Shown here in pieces: positions 35,851-43,220 of a stretch of 64,000 nt of DNA. This stretch comes from Leadbetterella sp040829825. Its GTDB lineage: Bacteria; Bacteroidota; Bacteroidia; Cytophagales; Spirosomataceae. The stretch lies in the NCBI RefSeq assembly GCF_040829825.1, contig NZ_JBFOLH010000015.1. The stretch is one strand, 5' to 3'. Made by a program: the position numbers and the translations under genes. The notes under the pieces are model-generated. The model did no database searches, had not been told where the DNA came from, and was given only the letters and a program-made list of their open reading frames with translations. Each line of letters opens with the position of its first letter. The stretch's first letter is position 1.

Positions 35851-35919
35851 TGTCAGTAGAGTGCGAAACGTGTCAGTTCGAGCACAGTCGAGAACTCAGT
35901 GAGAGCGCAGTCGGGAACC
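35851..35919. repeat. degenerate copies of the REP-like unit
   Basis: 35871-35895 (TGTCAGTTCGAGCACAGTCG then AGAAC) matches the right arm of the upstream palindrome except at two bases. 35851-35869 and 35901-35919 look like decayed copies. They show the unit multiplied locally. Confidence 0.65.
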
Positions 35920-35979
35920 CGGCGAGTCAGCAATACAAGATACTTTGAAAACTTTAGGTAGGAGATCAAATAAGAACCA

Positions 35980-36879
35980 ATGAAAAATATAAAAATCGCA
36001 AATGCCCCCTGCTCCTGGGGGGCGCTGGAATTTGACCTGGAAGCGGAAGCGCCCGGCTACAAACAGGTGATCCGCGAAATAGCCGAAACCGGTTATGCGG
36101 GCACTGAGCTGGGCGACTGGGGATTTATGCCGACCGATCCGTCCCGGTTGAAGGAAGAGCTGGGCCATGAAGGACTGGATCTCCTTGGCGCTTTTGTACC
36201 GGTTGACTTCAGCGACGCCGGCAGCCACGCCGCCGGTGTGGAAAATGCGTTACGGGTAGCCGGCCTGATGCACGGAGCGGGGTTTCCCGATGCATTTATT
36301 GTCCTGGCGGATAATAACGGCTCGGTACCGGAACGAACCCGGAATGCCGGACGGATACGGCCGGAGCAGGGCCTGGGAGACGCCCAATGGAAAATCTTCG
36401 CCTCCGGAGCGGAGAAAGTGGCCCGGGCCGTAAAAGAGCAGTACGGTATGCCGTCGGTTTTTCACCACCACTGTGCCGGTTATGTGGAAACCCCTGGCGA
36501 GCTGGAAATGCTGATGCAGCTGACCGATCCTGAGTTGCTGGGGCTGTGCTTTGACACCGGCCATTATGCCTACGGAGGGGGCGATCCGCTGGAAGGCCTG
36601 AAACGGTGGCGGCACCGCATCCGGCACGTTCATTTTAAGGACTACAGCGCCCGGGTGGGTGCTGCAGCACAGGAAAATGGCTGGGATTATTTTGAAGCCG
36701 TGAAAAACGGTGTATTTTGTGAGCTGGGTAAAGGAGAAGTGGATTTTCCTGCGGTGATGAGATTCCTGGAAGAAACGGCGTATAACGGGTGGATCGTGGT
36801 AGAGCAGGATGTGCTGCCCGGTATGGGCAGCCCTAAAATTTGTGCACTGAACAATCGTAAATATTTAACTGGACTATGA
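35980..36879 (+). CDS. iolE: IolE-type inosose dehydratase (AP endonuclease 2-like TIM barrel)
   Basis: A 299-residue xylose-isomerase-like TIM barrel. It has the start NAPCSWGALEFD, GYAGTELGDWGFMP, metal-site motifs VFHHHCAGYVETPGE, LCFDTGHYAYGGGDP and HVHFKDYSARV, and the end GWIVVEQDVLPG. IolE dehydrates scyllo-inosose to the trione used by IolD. The fold also serves other epimerases, so the name rests partly on neighbours: iolG overlaps by ATGA at 36876-36879. Confidence 0.9.
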   Translation: MKNIKIANAPCSWGALEFDLEAEAPGYKQVIREIAETGYAGTELGDWGFMPTDPSRLKEELGHEGLDLLGAFVPVDFSDAGSHAAGVENALRVAGLMHGAGFPDAFIVLADNNGSVPERTRNAGRIRPEQGLGDAQWKIFASGAEKVARAVKEQYGMPSVFHHHCAGYVETPGELEMLMQLTDPELLGLCFDTGHYAYGGGDPLEGLKRWRHRIRHVHFKDYSARVGAAAQENGWDYFEAVKNGVFCELGKGEVDFPAVMRFLEETAYNGWIVVEQDVLPGMGSPKICALNNRKYLTGL

Positions 36880-37871
36880 AAACACTTAAACTGGGCCTGA
36901 TTGGTTTCGGCCGAATCGGGAAGATCCACTTTTATAATATTCAGCAGAGAATCCGGGAGGCGGAGATTTTGATGGTCTCTGATCCTGCAGCTGACCTGTC
37001 GGAAACCGGGGTAGCCACCGGCACGCCTGACGATATCCTGGAACATCCGGAAATTGAGGCGGTGATTGTATGCTCCCCCACCGATACGCACGCTGATTTT
37101 GTAGAAAAATGTGCGGCCAAAGGCAAGCATATCTTCTGTGAAAAGCCTCTTGATCTTTCGCTGGAGCGCATCTCCCGCACCCTGAAGCTGGTAGGGCAGA
37201 GCGGCGTAAAGCTTATGCTGGGCTTTAACCGGAGGTTTGATGCCAATTTCCTGAAAATTAAAAACCTGGTCACCAGCGGAAGCGTGGGCAATCCGCACCT
37301 GATAAAGATCACCAGCCGTGATCCCGGTCCGCCACCGCTGAGCTACCTGAAAGAATCGGGCGGTATGTTTCTTGACATGACCATCCATGACTTTGATATG
37401 GCCCGGTATATTATGGGCAAGGAAGTAAAGCAGGTATATGCCTCGGCTGCCGTTTTCTGGGGCGAGGATATCCGCGCAGCCGGTGATATCGATACGGCCG
37501 TGATCACCCTGAAGTTTGAAGACGGCTCCATGGCGGTGATCGATAACAGCCGGAAGGCGGTTTACGGTTATGATCAGCGGCTGGAAGTGTTCGGCTCCAA
37601 AGGCATGGTGAATGTAGATAACAACAAGCCGGACAACCATTTCTTCTACAACGAGAACGGGGTGCATTCTGCCTTACCGCTGCATTTTTTCCTGGAAAGG
37701 TATACGGAATCGTACCTGTATGAGATGCGCGAGTTTATTAAGGCATTGGCGACCGGTCATGACATATCGGTAGGCGGGAGCGATGCCCTGCAGGCTACCC
37801 TGATCGCCCTGGCTGCCAAAAAATCGGTTTTGGAAAACCGGCCGGTCGATATCGACGAGGTCAGACCCTGA
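36876..37871 (+). CDS. iolG: inositol 2-dehydrogenase (Gfo/Idh/MocA family)
   Basis: A 331-residue oxidoreductase. The Rossmann motif GLIGFGRIGKIHFYNI is at 6-21, the catalytic CEKPLDLSLERI around 93-104, substrate-domain motifs are GFNRRFDANFLKIK and GGMFLDMTIHDFDMARYIMG, and the end is SVLENRPVDIDEVRP. IolG oxidises myo-inositol to scyllo-inosose, the first step of the pathway. Last gene of the inositol set, coupled to iolE by ATGA and followed by a terminator. Confidence 0.93.
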   Translation: MKTLKLGLIGFGRIGKIHFYNIQQRIREAEILMVSDPAADLSETGVATGTPDDILEHPEIEAVIVCSPTDTHADFVEKCAAKGKHIFCEKPLDLSLERISRTLKLVGQSGVKLMLGFNRRFDANFLKIKNLVTSGSVGNPHLIKITSRDPGPPPLSYLKESGGMFLDMTIHDFDMARYIMGKEVKQVYASAAVFWGEDIRAAGDIDTAVITLKFEDGSMAVIDNSRKAVYGYDQRLEVFGSKGMVNVDNNKPDNHFFYNENGVHSALPLHFFLERYTESYLYEMREFIKALATGHDISVGGSDALQATLIALAAKKSVLENRPVDIDEVRP

Positions 37872-37923
37872 TGAAACCCGGCCGCAAAGCTGTACCGGTT
37901 TTTTACGGGAGAAATAAATTTAG

Positions 37924-37957
37924 AGAGCCGTTGACCCGAGGTTGACGGCTCTTCTTT
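37924..37957 (+). terminator. Rho-independent terminator of the inositol operon
   Basis: AGAGCCGT (37924-37931) and ACGGCTCT (37945-37952) pair with a 13-base loop, followed by TCTTTTAT. It ends the long + strand series before the Rrf2 promoter. Confidence 0.75.
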
Positions 37958-38016
37958 TATATTTGCTGAGAGGAAATATAAAAAGTCAGACTCCGCGGCT
38001 CTTCCTTCGGAAAAAA

Positions 38017-38042
38017 TATTTACGACAAATTTGTCCGAAATA
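38017..38042. promoter_or_regulatory. 26-bp dyad, candidate Rrf2 operator 1
   Basis: TATTTACGACAAA and TTTGTCCGAAATA form an imperfect dyad (10 of 13 positions pair; the core GACAAATTTGTC is perfect). It covers the TTTG -33 element of the Rrf2 gene promoter, the expected place for autorepression. A near copy lies at 38532-38557. Confidence 0.7.
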
Positions 38043-38061
38043 AAAATACCGCTTATCTTTA
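38030..38061 (+). promoter_or_regulatory. promoter of the Rrf2 operon
   Basis: -33 TTTG at 38030-38033 and -7 TATCTTTA at 38054-38061 are spaced by 20 bp, the Bacteroidota optimum. The Rrf2 ATG is 19 bases downstream of the -7 box. Confidence 0.6.
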
Positions 38062-38080
38062 CCCCACGAAATACAGAAAT

Positions 38081-38515
38081 ATGTTTTCAAAAGCCTGTGA
38101 ATACGGTATCAGGGCTATCATTTACATCGCTACGGAATCGCTTGAAAACAGGCGGGTGAAGATCGGTGATGTGGCTGAGAACACCGGCTCTCCCGAAGCA
38201 TTTACGGCCAAAGTGCTGGGCTTGCTGACCAGGCACCGTATTGTCCATTCATTGAAAGGGCCTTACGGTGGTTTTGAGATCGGTGTGGCCCGCATGAAGG
38301 AGGTACGGTTGAGCGATATTGTTTTTGCAATAGACGGTGATTCTATTTACAGGGGATGTGCGCTGGGGTTAAGCGAATGCAATGCGGCTGAGCCCTGCCC
38401 CATGCACGAGAAATTCGTAAAGGTCAGAAGTGAGCTGAAAAAAATGCTGGAAAATACTACCGTGCATGACCTTGCTACCAAATTACAGGCAGGAGAGTCA
38501 ATTTTAATACGATGA
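38081..38515 (+). CDS. Rrf2 family regulator, probable Fe-S (NsrR/IscR-like) sensor
   Basis: A 144-residue winged-helix regulator. The HTH is at about 25-50 (VKIGDVAENTGSPEAFTAKVLGLLTRH) and the wing is HSLKGPYGGFEIG. The cluster loop has three cysteines, Cys93, Cys100 and Cys106 (CALGLSECNAAEPC), the C-X6-C-X5-C arrangement of [Fe-S]-binding Rrf2 proteins such as NsrR and IscR. With a RIC repair protein and heme-copper oxidase downstream, NO or redox sensing is the best guess. Its TGA overlaps the oxidase ATG (38512-38515). A dyad overlaps its own promoter. Confidence 0.92.
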   Translation: MFSKACEYGIRAIIYIATESLENRRVKIGDVAENTGSPEAFTAKVLGLLTRHRIVHSLKGPYGGFEIGVARMKEVRLSDIVFAIDGDSIYRGCALGLSECNAAEPCPMHEKFVKVRSELKKMLENTTVHDLATKLQAGESILIR

Positions 38516-40305
38516 AAAAAAAATTTGCCCTTATTTACGACAAAATTATCCGAAATAGAATGCTTCTTGTATGCTGGATGCTGCTATGCTCCGGGGCATC
38601 TTTCGGTCAGACCGGTACCGGGAACTGGATACTGAACCCGGGTGTGGTGGGTACCATCATCCTGATCGTCATTGTTTTGCTGGTGCTGGTTCTGATTGTT
38701 TATTTCCGGGTTTCCGAATTTATCAGCCGGACGTGGTCCGATGAAAATACGGAGAAGAAACGGAAGCTTTCGGAAAGCCTGATCGACCTGGACAGCGCGG
38801 AGATCGATACCATCCTCGAAAAACGAAAAGCAGCGCTGGCCTATCGTTTATCAGGGGATGAACTGGGTAGCAGCGTAACGGCAGAAGATAAAAGAGGGGT
38901 GATTGCCGGGGTAACCCATGAGCCCCGAAACCCGCTGGTAGACGAGAAAAAACGGACAAAGCTGGATCTTGAAACACCAGACGAGCTCAAGAAGCTGGTG
39001 GTCTGGTACCTGGGTGCTGCCGTATTCTGGCTGGTGCTGGGCACCGCAGTAGGCCAATACGTGGGAATGAAATTTGTTTGGCCGGAGATGGATACCGTAC
39101 CGTGGCTTTCCTTCGGACGCCTGAGGCCGGTGCATACCAACACCGTGTTCTGGGGCTGGGCTTCCATGGCCATGATCGGCCTGGGCTATTTTGTGGTGGC
39201 GCGCACGTCGAATACCATCATCCACAGTTACAAATGGGCCTGGATAGGCTGGGGGCTTATCAACCTTTCTGTGCTGAGCGGAAATATTTGCCTGATGGCG
39301 GGCATTAATAACGGCGGTGGGGAATACCGCGAATACATCTGGCCGGTGCTCCTGCTTTTTGCGTCGGCACTCATTATCACCTTCCGGAATTTCTACAAAA
39401 CCATAGCCCACAGAAAGGTAAGTGAAATTTATGTATCAAACTGGTATTTGCTGGGCGGGCTGCTCTGGACCATCACCCTGGTTACTATTGGTTACCTGCC
39501 GGTATTTCAGGACGGGCTGGGCGAAACCGTGATCCAGGGGTACTACATGCACCAGGGAGTGGGCATGTGGTTTATGACCTTCACCCTGGGGCTGGTCTAC
39601 TATTACCTGCCCTCCTCCTTAAATAAACCCATCTACTCGTATTCGCTGGGGGTGCTGGCCTTCTGGACACAGATGCTGTTCTATACGCTGATCGGTACGC
39701 ACCATTTTGTGTTCAGTCCTTTGCCCTGGTGGCTGCAAACCGTGGCCATTGTGTTCAGTGTGGGTATGTTTATACCGGTAGTGGCGGGTACCACTAACTT
39801 CCTGATGACCATGCGGGGCAGCTGGAGCGATATTTCCAAAAGCTACGTGCTGCCTTTCTTCCTGGTAGGAGTCATCTTTTACTTCACGGGCTCATCACAG
39901 GGAAGCCTGCAAGCCTTCCGCTTTACCAATTTTGTATGGCACTTTACCGATTTTAACGTAGCCCATTCCCACATGACCATGTACGGTATCATCACCTTTA
40001 TCCTGTGGGCGTGTGTCTATGCGGTTCTCCCGAAGCTCACCGGGCGTGAACCCCGGCAGTTTTTTGTGGGAACACACTTCTGGATGGCGTTTATCGGCTT
40101 GTTTGCCTACATGATCTCCCTGATGGCCGGCGGTACCCTCCGCGGACTGAGCTGGATAGAGGGTAAACCTTTCATTGAATCGGTGGTGCTGATGCAGCCC
40201 TACTGGGTATGGAGGGCCATTGGCGGCTCGCTCATGTTCCTGTCTCACCTGATGTTCGCTTATAACTTCCTGGTAATGGTAAAGCGGCCGCTAAACCATG
40301 ATTAA
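38512..40305 (+). CDS. cbb3-type heme-copper oxidase subunit I (CcoN-like) with N-terminal extension
   Basis: 597 residues from ATG 38512; an in-frame ATG at 38560 would start directly with a signal-like segment. Residues about 160-590 match CcoN, with low-spin heme ligands His208 (RPVHTN) and His487, heme b3 ligand His485 (AHSHM), CuB ligands His347, His397 and His398, and Tyr391 six residues before the His pair, where cbb3 oxidases have the cross-linked Tyr. The active site thus looks like an O2 reductase rather than a NorB. An extension of about 150 residues precedes the core, with a membrane helix (about 43-65) and a charged loop. Coupled to the Rrf2 gene by ATGA. Operator-like dyad 2 lies in its first codons. 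Confidence 0.9.
   Translation: MKKKFALIYDKIIRNRMLLVCWMLLCSGASFGQTGTGNWILNPGVVGTIILIVIVLLVLVLIVYFRVSEFISRTWSDENTEKKRKLSESLIDLDSAEIDTILEKRKAALAYRLSGDELGSSVTAEDKRGVIAGVTHEPRNPLVDEKKRTKLDLETPDELKKLVVWYLGAAVFWLVLGTAVGQYVGMKFVWPEMDTVPWLSFGRLRPVHTNTVFWGWASMAMIGLGYFVVARTSNTIIHSYKWAWIGWGLINLSVLSGNICLMAGINNGGGEYREYIWPVLLLFASALIITFRNFYKTIAHRKVSEIYVSNWYLLGGLLWTITLVTIGYLPVFQDGLGETVIQGYYMHQGVGMWFMTFTLGLVYYYLPSSLNKPIYSYSLGVLAFWTQMLFYTLIGTHHFVFSPLPWWLQTVAIVFSVGMFIPVVAGTTNFLMTMRGSWSDISKSYVLPFFLVGVIFYFTGSSQGSLQAFRFTNFVWHFTDFNVAHSHMTMYGIITFILWACVYAVLPKLTGREPRQFFVGTHFWMAFIGLFAYMISLMAGGTLRGLSWIEGKPFIESVVLMQPYWVWRAIGGSLMFLSHLMFAYNFLVMVKRPLNHD
38532..38557. promoter_or_regulatory. 26-bp near copy of the Rrf2-promoter dyad (candidate operator 2)
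   Basis: TATTTACGACAAA followed by ATTATCCGAAATA matches the element at 38017-38042 at 24 of 26 positions. It lies inside the first codons of the oxidase gene and ends two bases before the alternative ATG at 38560. It may act as a second regulator site or roadblock. Confidence 0.6.
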
Positions 40306-40316
40306 TTGATAAAAGC

Positions 40317-41318
40317 ATGATTAACTTTCATAAAGACCATAAAAGCTTAGTGAACACCTCCCTGTCGGTATTTGCCGGACTGAGCATCCTGATAGCGGTA
40401 GTTCCGGCGTATCAGATGCAGAAAACGCAGCCTTTGCCGTCTATGCAGCCCATGACAGAGGCACAGGTAAAAGGACTTGACAGATACATTTCCGAAGGCT
40501 GTGTGGCCTGCCATACCCAGCAGGTGAGAAATATAGAAATGGACAAGGTATGGGGAGGCCGGCCCTCTGTTCCCTCCGATTATTACTACAGCAAAAAACG
40601 GATGGACGTATGGCGGCAGTCTCCTTCTATCCTGGGCAGCGAGCGCACAGGCCCGGACCTGACCAATGTAGGCAAACGCCAGGCCGGGCGCGAGTGGCAT
40701 CTGCTGCACCTCTATAACCCCCGGAGTGTGGTCAAAGAATCGGTGATGCCGGGCTATCCCTGGCTGTTTACGGAGAAAAGTGAAAAAGAGGTGACCGACA
40801 AAGATGTGGTAGTGCCTGTTCCGGCTAAGTTTCTGAGAAACAGTACCCGGAAAATCGTGGCCTCGAAAGAAGTGCTTGACCTGGTAGAATACCTGGTGTC
40901 GCTGAAGCAGCCGGATATGGAAGCGGTATATGATTTTATACCGGCCCTGAAAAAAGACAAGCCGGCAGCAGCCGGGGGCACCCCGGCAGGGTTGCCTGAC
41001 GGCTCCGTATTGTATTCCAATACCTGTGCAGCCTGCCACCAGGCCGACGGAAAAGGATTGCCGGGGGCATTTCCGCCCCTTGCCGGAAGCCCCATCGTCA
41101 ATGATGCCAGCCCGGAAACGCTTATCCGGATCATCCTGCAGGGATATGATGCCCGTGCCGAATACGGGGTGATGGCTCCTTTTGCCGATATGCTGAGCGA
41201 TGAAGAAATAGCGGCCATTGCCACGCACGAGCGCAGCAGCTGGGGCAACAAGGCACCGGCCGTTACACCTGAAGAAGTAAAAAAAGTAAGAGAATATATT
41301 CAGACATTAAATCAGTAA
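40317..41318 (+). CDS. CcoO-like cytochrome c subunit fused to a second cytochrome c domain
   Basis: A 333-residue protein with an N-terminal membrane anchor (about 13-32). The CcoO-type domain has EGCVACHTQQVR (Cys62, Cys65, His66) and axial Met144 in VMPGYPW. A Pro/Ala linker (about 213-226) leads to a second class I cytochrome c domain, CAACHQADGKGLPG (Cys237, Cys240, His241), with likely axial Met286. Normal cbb3 oxidases have separate CcoO and diheme CcoP. Here CcoO is fused to one CcoP-like domain and no separate ccoP or ccoQ is present. Follows the CcoN-like gene by 11 bp. Confidence 0.92.
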   Translation: MINFHKDHKSLVNTSLSVFAGLSILIAVVPAYQMQKTQPLPSMQPMTEAQVKGLDRYISEGCVACHTQQVRNIEMDKVWGGRPSVPSDYYYSKKRMDVWRQSPSILGSERTGPDLTNVGKRQAGREWHLLHLYNPRSVVKESVMPGYPWLFTEKSEKEVTDKDVVVPVPAKFLRNSTRKIVASKEVLDLVEYLVSLKQPDMEAVYDFIPALKKDKPAAAGGTPAGLPDGSVLYSNTCAACHQADGKGLPGAFPPLAGSPIVNDASPETLIRIILQGYDARAEYGVMAPFADMLSDEEIAAIATHERSSWGNKAPAVTPEEVKKVREYIQTLNQ

Positions 41319-41323
41319 CACGT

Positions 41324-41557
41324 ATGGAAAACAAAGAGATATGGCTTGAATCATTGATCACCGCGACTCCGCAGGAGGGCAGGGAACTGGCCGTAAAAAT
41401 GGCCCGGAAATCGGTAGCAGCCATTCAAACTGACCCCGAAGTCCGGAAAAAGCTGAGAAACGATTATGCGGCCGACACCGCACAGCTGATTGCTTCAGCC
41501 CAGGTCATAGCCCTTGAATTCCAGACGGTAGCCCGGGCCAATAATTACTGGAAGTAA
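41324..41557 (+). CDS. small soluble protein of the heme-copper oxidase cluster, function unknown
   Basis: A 77-residue, probably all-helical soluble protein (MENKEIWLESLITATPQEG) with no Cys, His or membrane segment. No family recognised. It starts 5 bp after the cytochrome c gene, so it belongs to the operon. A role as assembly or regulatory factor is possible but unsupported beyond position. Confidence 0.7.
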   Translation: MENKEIWLESLITATPQEGRELAVKMARKSVAAIQTDPEVRKKLRNDYAADTAQLIASAQVIALEFQTVARANNYWK

Positions 41558-41646
41558 CAGGGATAAGCCTGTTAAACGGTGTACCGCCCGGCCAGGCACC
41601 GCGTCTGCCTTTGGGAAATAAAAGCTTAAAAATAATTTTTACGCGC

Positions 41647-41907
41647 ATGAAAAAGATAATAAAAATGATGGTCCTGCTTTTAGCGTGTCTGCCTGTGTCA
41701 GGATACGCATGCGAAGTATGCAAGTCAAGGCAGCCGGCAGCGTTGAGCGGCATCACCCACGGCTCCGGTCCGCAGGGAAATGCAGACTATATGATCATCT
41801 GGGGGGCAGTGGTCATTGTGGGTATTACCCTGTTTTTAAGCATCAAATACCTGGTAAAGCCGCAGGAGTCGGCCCCTGATCATATTAAAAATATAATAAT
41901 CGGGTAA
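41647..41907 (+). CDS. small membrane protein with CxxC motif, function unknown
   Basis: 86 residues from ATG 41647 (frame open back to 41611). N-terminal signal or membrane segment (IKMMVLLLACLPVSGYA), then ACEVCKSRQP with a CxxC exposed outside the inner membrane, a Gly-rich stretch, one transmembrane helix (about 48-67) and a short tail. The CxxC could serve in redox, metal (copper) or heme handling for the neighbouring oxidase. Family not recognised. Confidence 0.7.
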   Translation: MKKIIKMMVLLLACLPVSGYACEVCKSRQPAALSGITHGSGPQGNADYMIIWGAVVIVGITLFLSIKYLVKPQESAPDHIKNIIIG

Positions 41908-41909
41908 CT

Positions 41910-42332
41910 ATGGAAGACAACAGGGTTGTAAAAGTATTTCTGGATGACGATCCGGTACCGTTTGCCGAATTTGCCCCGCCGGTGAAATTCGTATTGGATA
42001 CCACCCGGATTCCTGACGGAAAGCACCGGCTGAAGATTGTTGCAAAATCTACAGACAATGTAGAGGGCGTCCGGACCATTCCTTTTGAAGTGAGGAACGG
42101 CCCTGCCATTGCAGTGGTCGGGCTGGAAGAGAATGAGGTGGTCAATGATCATGTGCCGCTCACCATCAATGCATACGGCAGTGAGCGCCGCGATATATTC
42201 GTGGTGACCGGCTCGGAAACACCCAAGGCTGTACCTTCGTGGGTATGGGCGCTTCTTATTGCTTTTGCAGGCTTTGCCTTGTTTTACCTCATCATGTACC
42301 TGAGTCCCGGTCTTTATAAATCGTTTGTTTGA
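41910..42332 (+). CDS. tail-anchored beta-sandwich protein, function unknown
   Basis: A 140-residue protein. Residues about 1-85 look like an immunoglobulin-like beta domain (VKFVLDTTRIPDGKHRLKIV, IPFEVRNGPAIAV), and one C-terminal membrane helix follows (about 110-132, VWALLIAFAGFALFYLIMYL). It begins 2 bp after the CxxC protein gene and ends before the RIC gene. Probably a membrane-anchored accessory protein of the oxidase; no named family recognised. Confidence 0.72.
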   Translation: MEDNRVVKVFLDDDPVPFAEFAPPVKFVLDTTRIPDGKHRLKIVAKSTDNVEGVRTIPFEVRNGPAIAVVGLEENEVVNDHVPLTINAYGSERRDIFVVTGSETPKAVPSWVWALLIAFAGFALFYLIMYLSPGLYKSFV

Positions 42333-42384
42333 GCGGGAATTCGTATACATGACCCATTTTACAGTAGCACTTAAAACAAATCGT

Positions 42385-43113
42385 ATGAATATTACACATG
42401 AAACTATCGTAGGAGAGCTGGTAGCCGATGACTACCGTACCGCATCTGTCTTCAAACGGCACGGGGTAGATTTTTGCTGCAACGGCAATAAAACCATAGC
42501 GGATGCCTGTTCGCAAAAGGCCATAGAAAGCGACGGGCTGATCCGGGAACTGGAAGAGGCTGTCCGCAAAGCAGACGGAAGCGTTACCGATTACAAATCG
42601 TGGCCCCTTGACCTGCTGGCCGATTACATCGAGAAAAAGCATCACCGTTATGTAGACGCCCGTTTACTGGAAATAACGCCGTTCCTAGAAAAAATAGTGC
42701 GCGTGCACGGCGACCGGCACCCTGAGCTGGCAGAAGTGGAAGAGCTCTTTAAAGCCTCGGCCGGTGAGCTTACCGTGCACATGAAGAAGGAAGAGTTTAT
42801 GCTTTTCCCTTATATCCGGAAAATGGTAAAAGCAAAAAGTGAAGGTACACCTGTGCAGGCTCCTTTCGGAACGGTACAGAATCCTATCCAGGCCATGATG
42901 GATGACCATGACGGAGAAGGAGAGCGTTTCCGGAGAATAGCAGAGCTGACCCGGGATTATACCCCTCCGGCAGATGCCTGCAGTACCTACCGGGTGACTT
43001 TATCGATGCTCAAAGAGTTTGAAGATGACCTGCATCTGCACATTCACCTGGAAAACAATATCCTGTTTCCCGGCGCTGTGCACCTGGAAGAATCTATGGC
43101 TGCGGTGGAATAA
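42385..43113 (+). CDS. RIC-type di-iron protein for repair of Fe-S clusters (ScdA/YtfE family)
   Basis: 242 residues from ATG 42385 (MNITHETIVGELVADDYRTA), which matches the usual family start; the frame opens back to 42325 but has no similarity there. The N-terminal DUF542-type domain has GVDFCCNGNKT with Cys31-Cys32. The C-terminal hemerythrin-like four-helix domain supplies His/Glu iron ligands (KKHHRYVDARL, HMKKEEFMLFPYI, MMDDHDGEGERF, LHLHIHLENNILFP). RIC proteins protect or restore Fe-S clusters after NO and oxidative stress. Sits in the Rrf2 operon, so NO response is likely. Confidence 0.93.
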   Translation: MNITHETIVGELVADDYRTASVFKRHGVDFCCNGNKTIADACSQKAIESDGLIRELEEAVRKADGSVTDYKSWPLDLLADYIEKKHHRYVDARLLEITPFLEKIVRVHGDRHPELAEVEELFKASAGELTVHMKKEEFMLFPYIRKMVKAKSEGTPVQAPFGTVQNPIQAMMDDHDGEGERFRRIAELTRDYTPPADACSTYRVTLSMLKEFEDDLHLHIHLENNILFPGAVHLEESMAAVE

Positions 43114-43220
43114 AAGCGGCCGTTTTAGCGTTTTAAAGAGAAGAAAATCGGATTTATCCGGACAGAAAGCTGGTATAGTTTAAATAATAAGATTAAATTT
43201 CCCAAAATTATTGAGTTAAA

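Noticed and set aside
35701..35979. CRISPR-like array in the iolA-iolE gap
   Set aside because: Copies are inverted and degenerate with irregular spacing, not direct repeats with even spacers; they fit a REP-like palindrome.
38512..40305. Nitric oxide reductase NorB
   Set aside because: All three CuB histidines and the cross-link Tyr position of cbb3 oxidases are present, and NorB-type glutamates are not in place; the cbb3-like call is kept, with NO activity as an open question.
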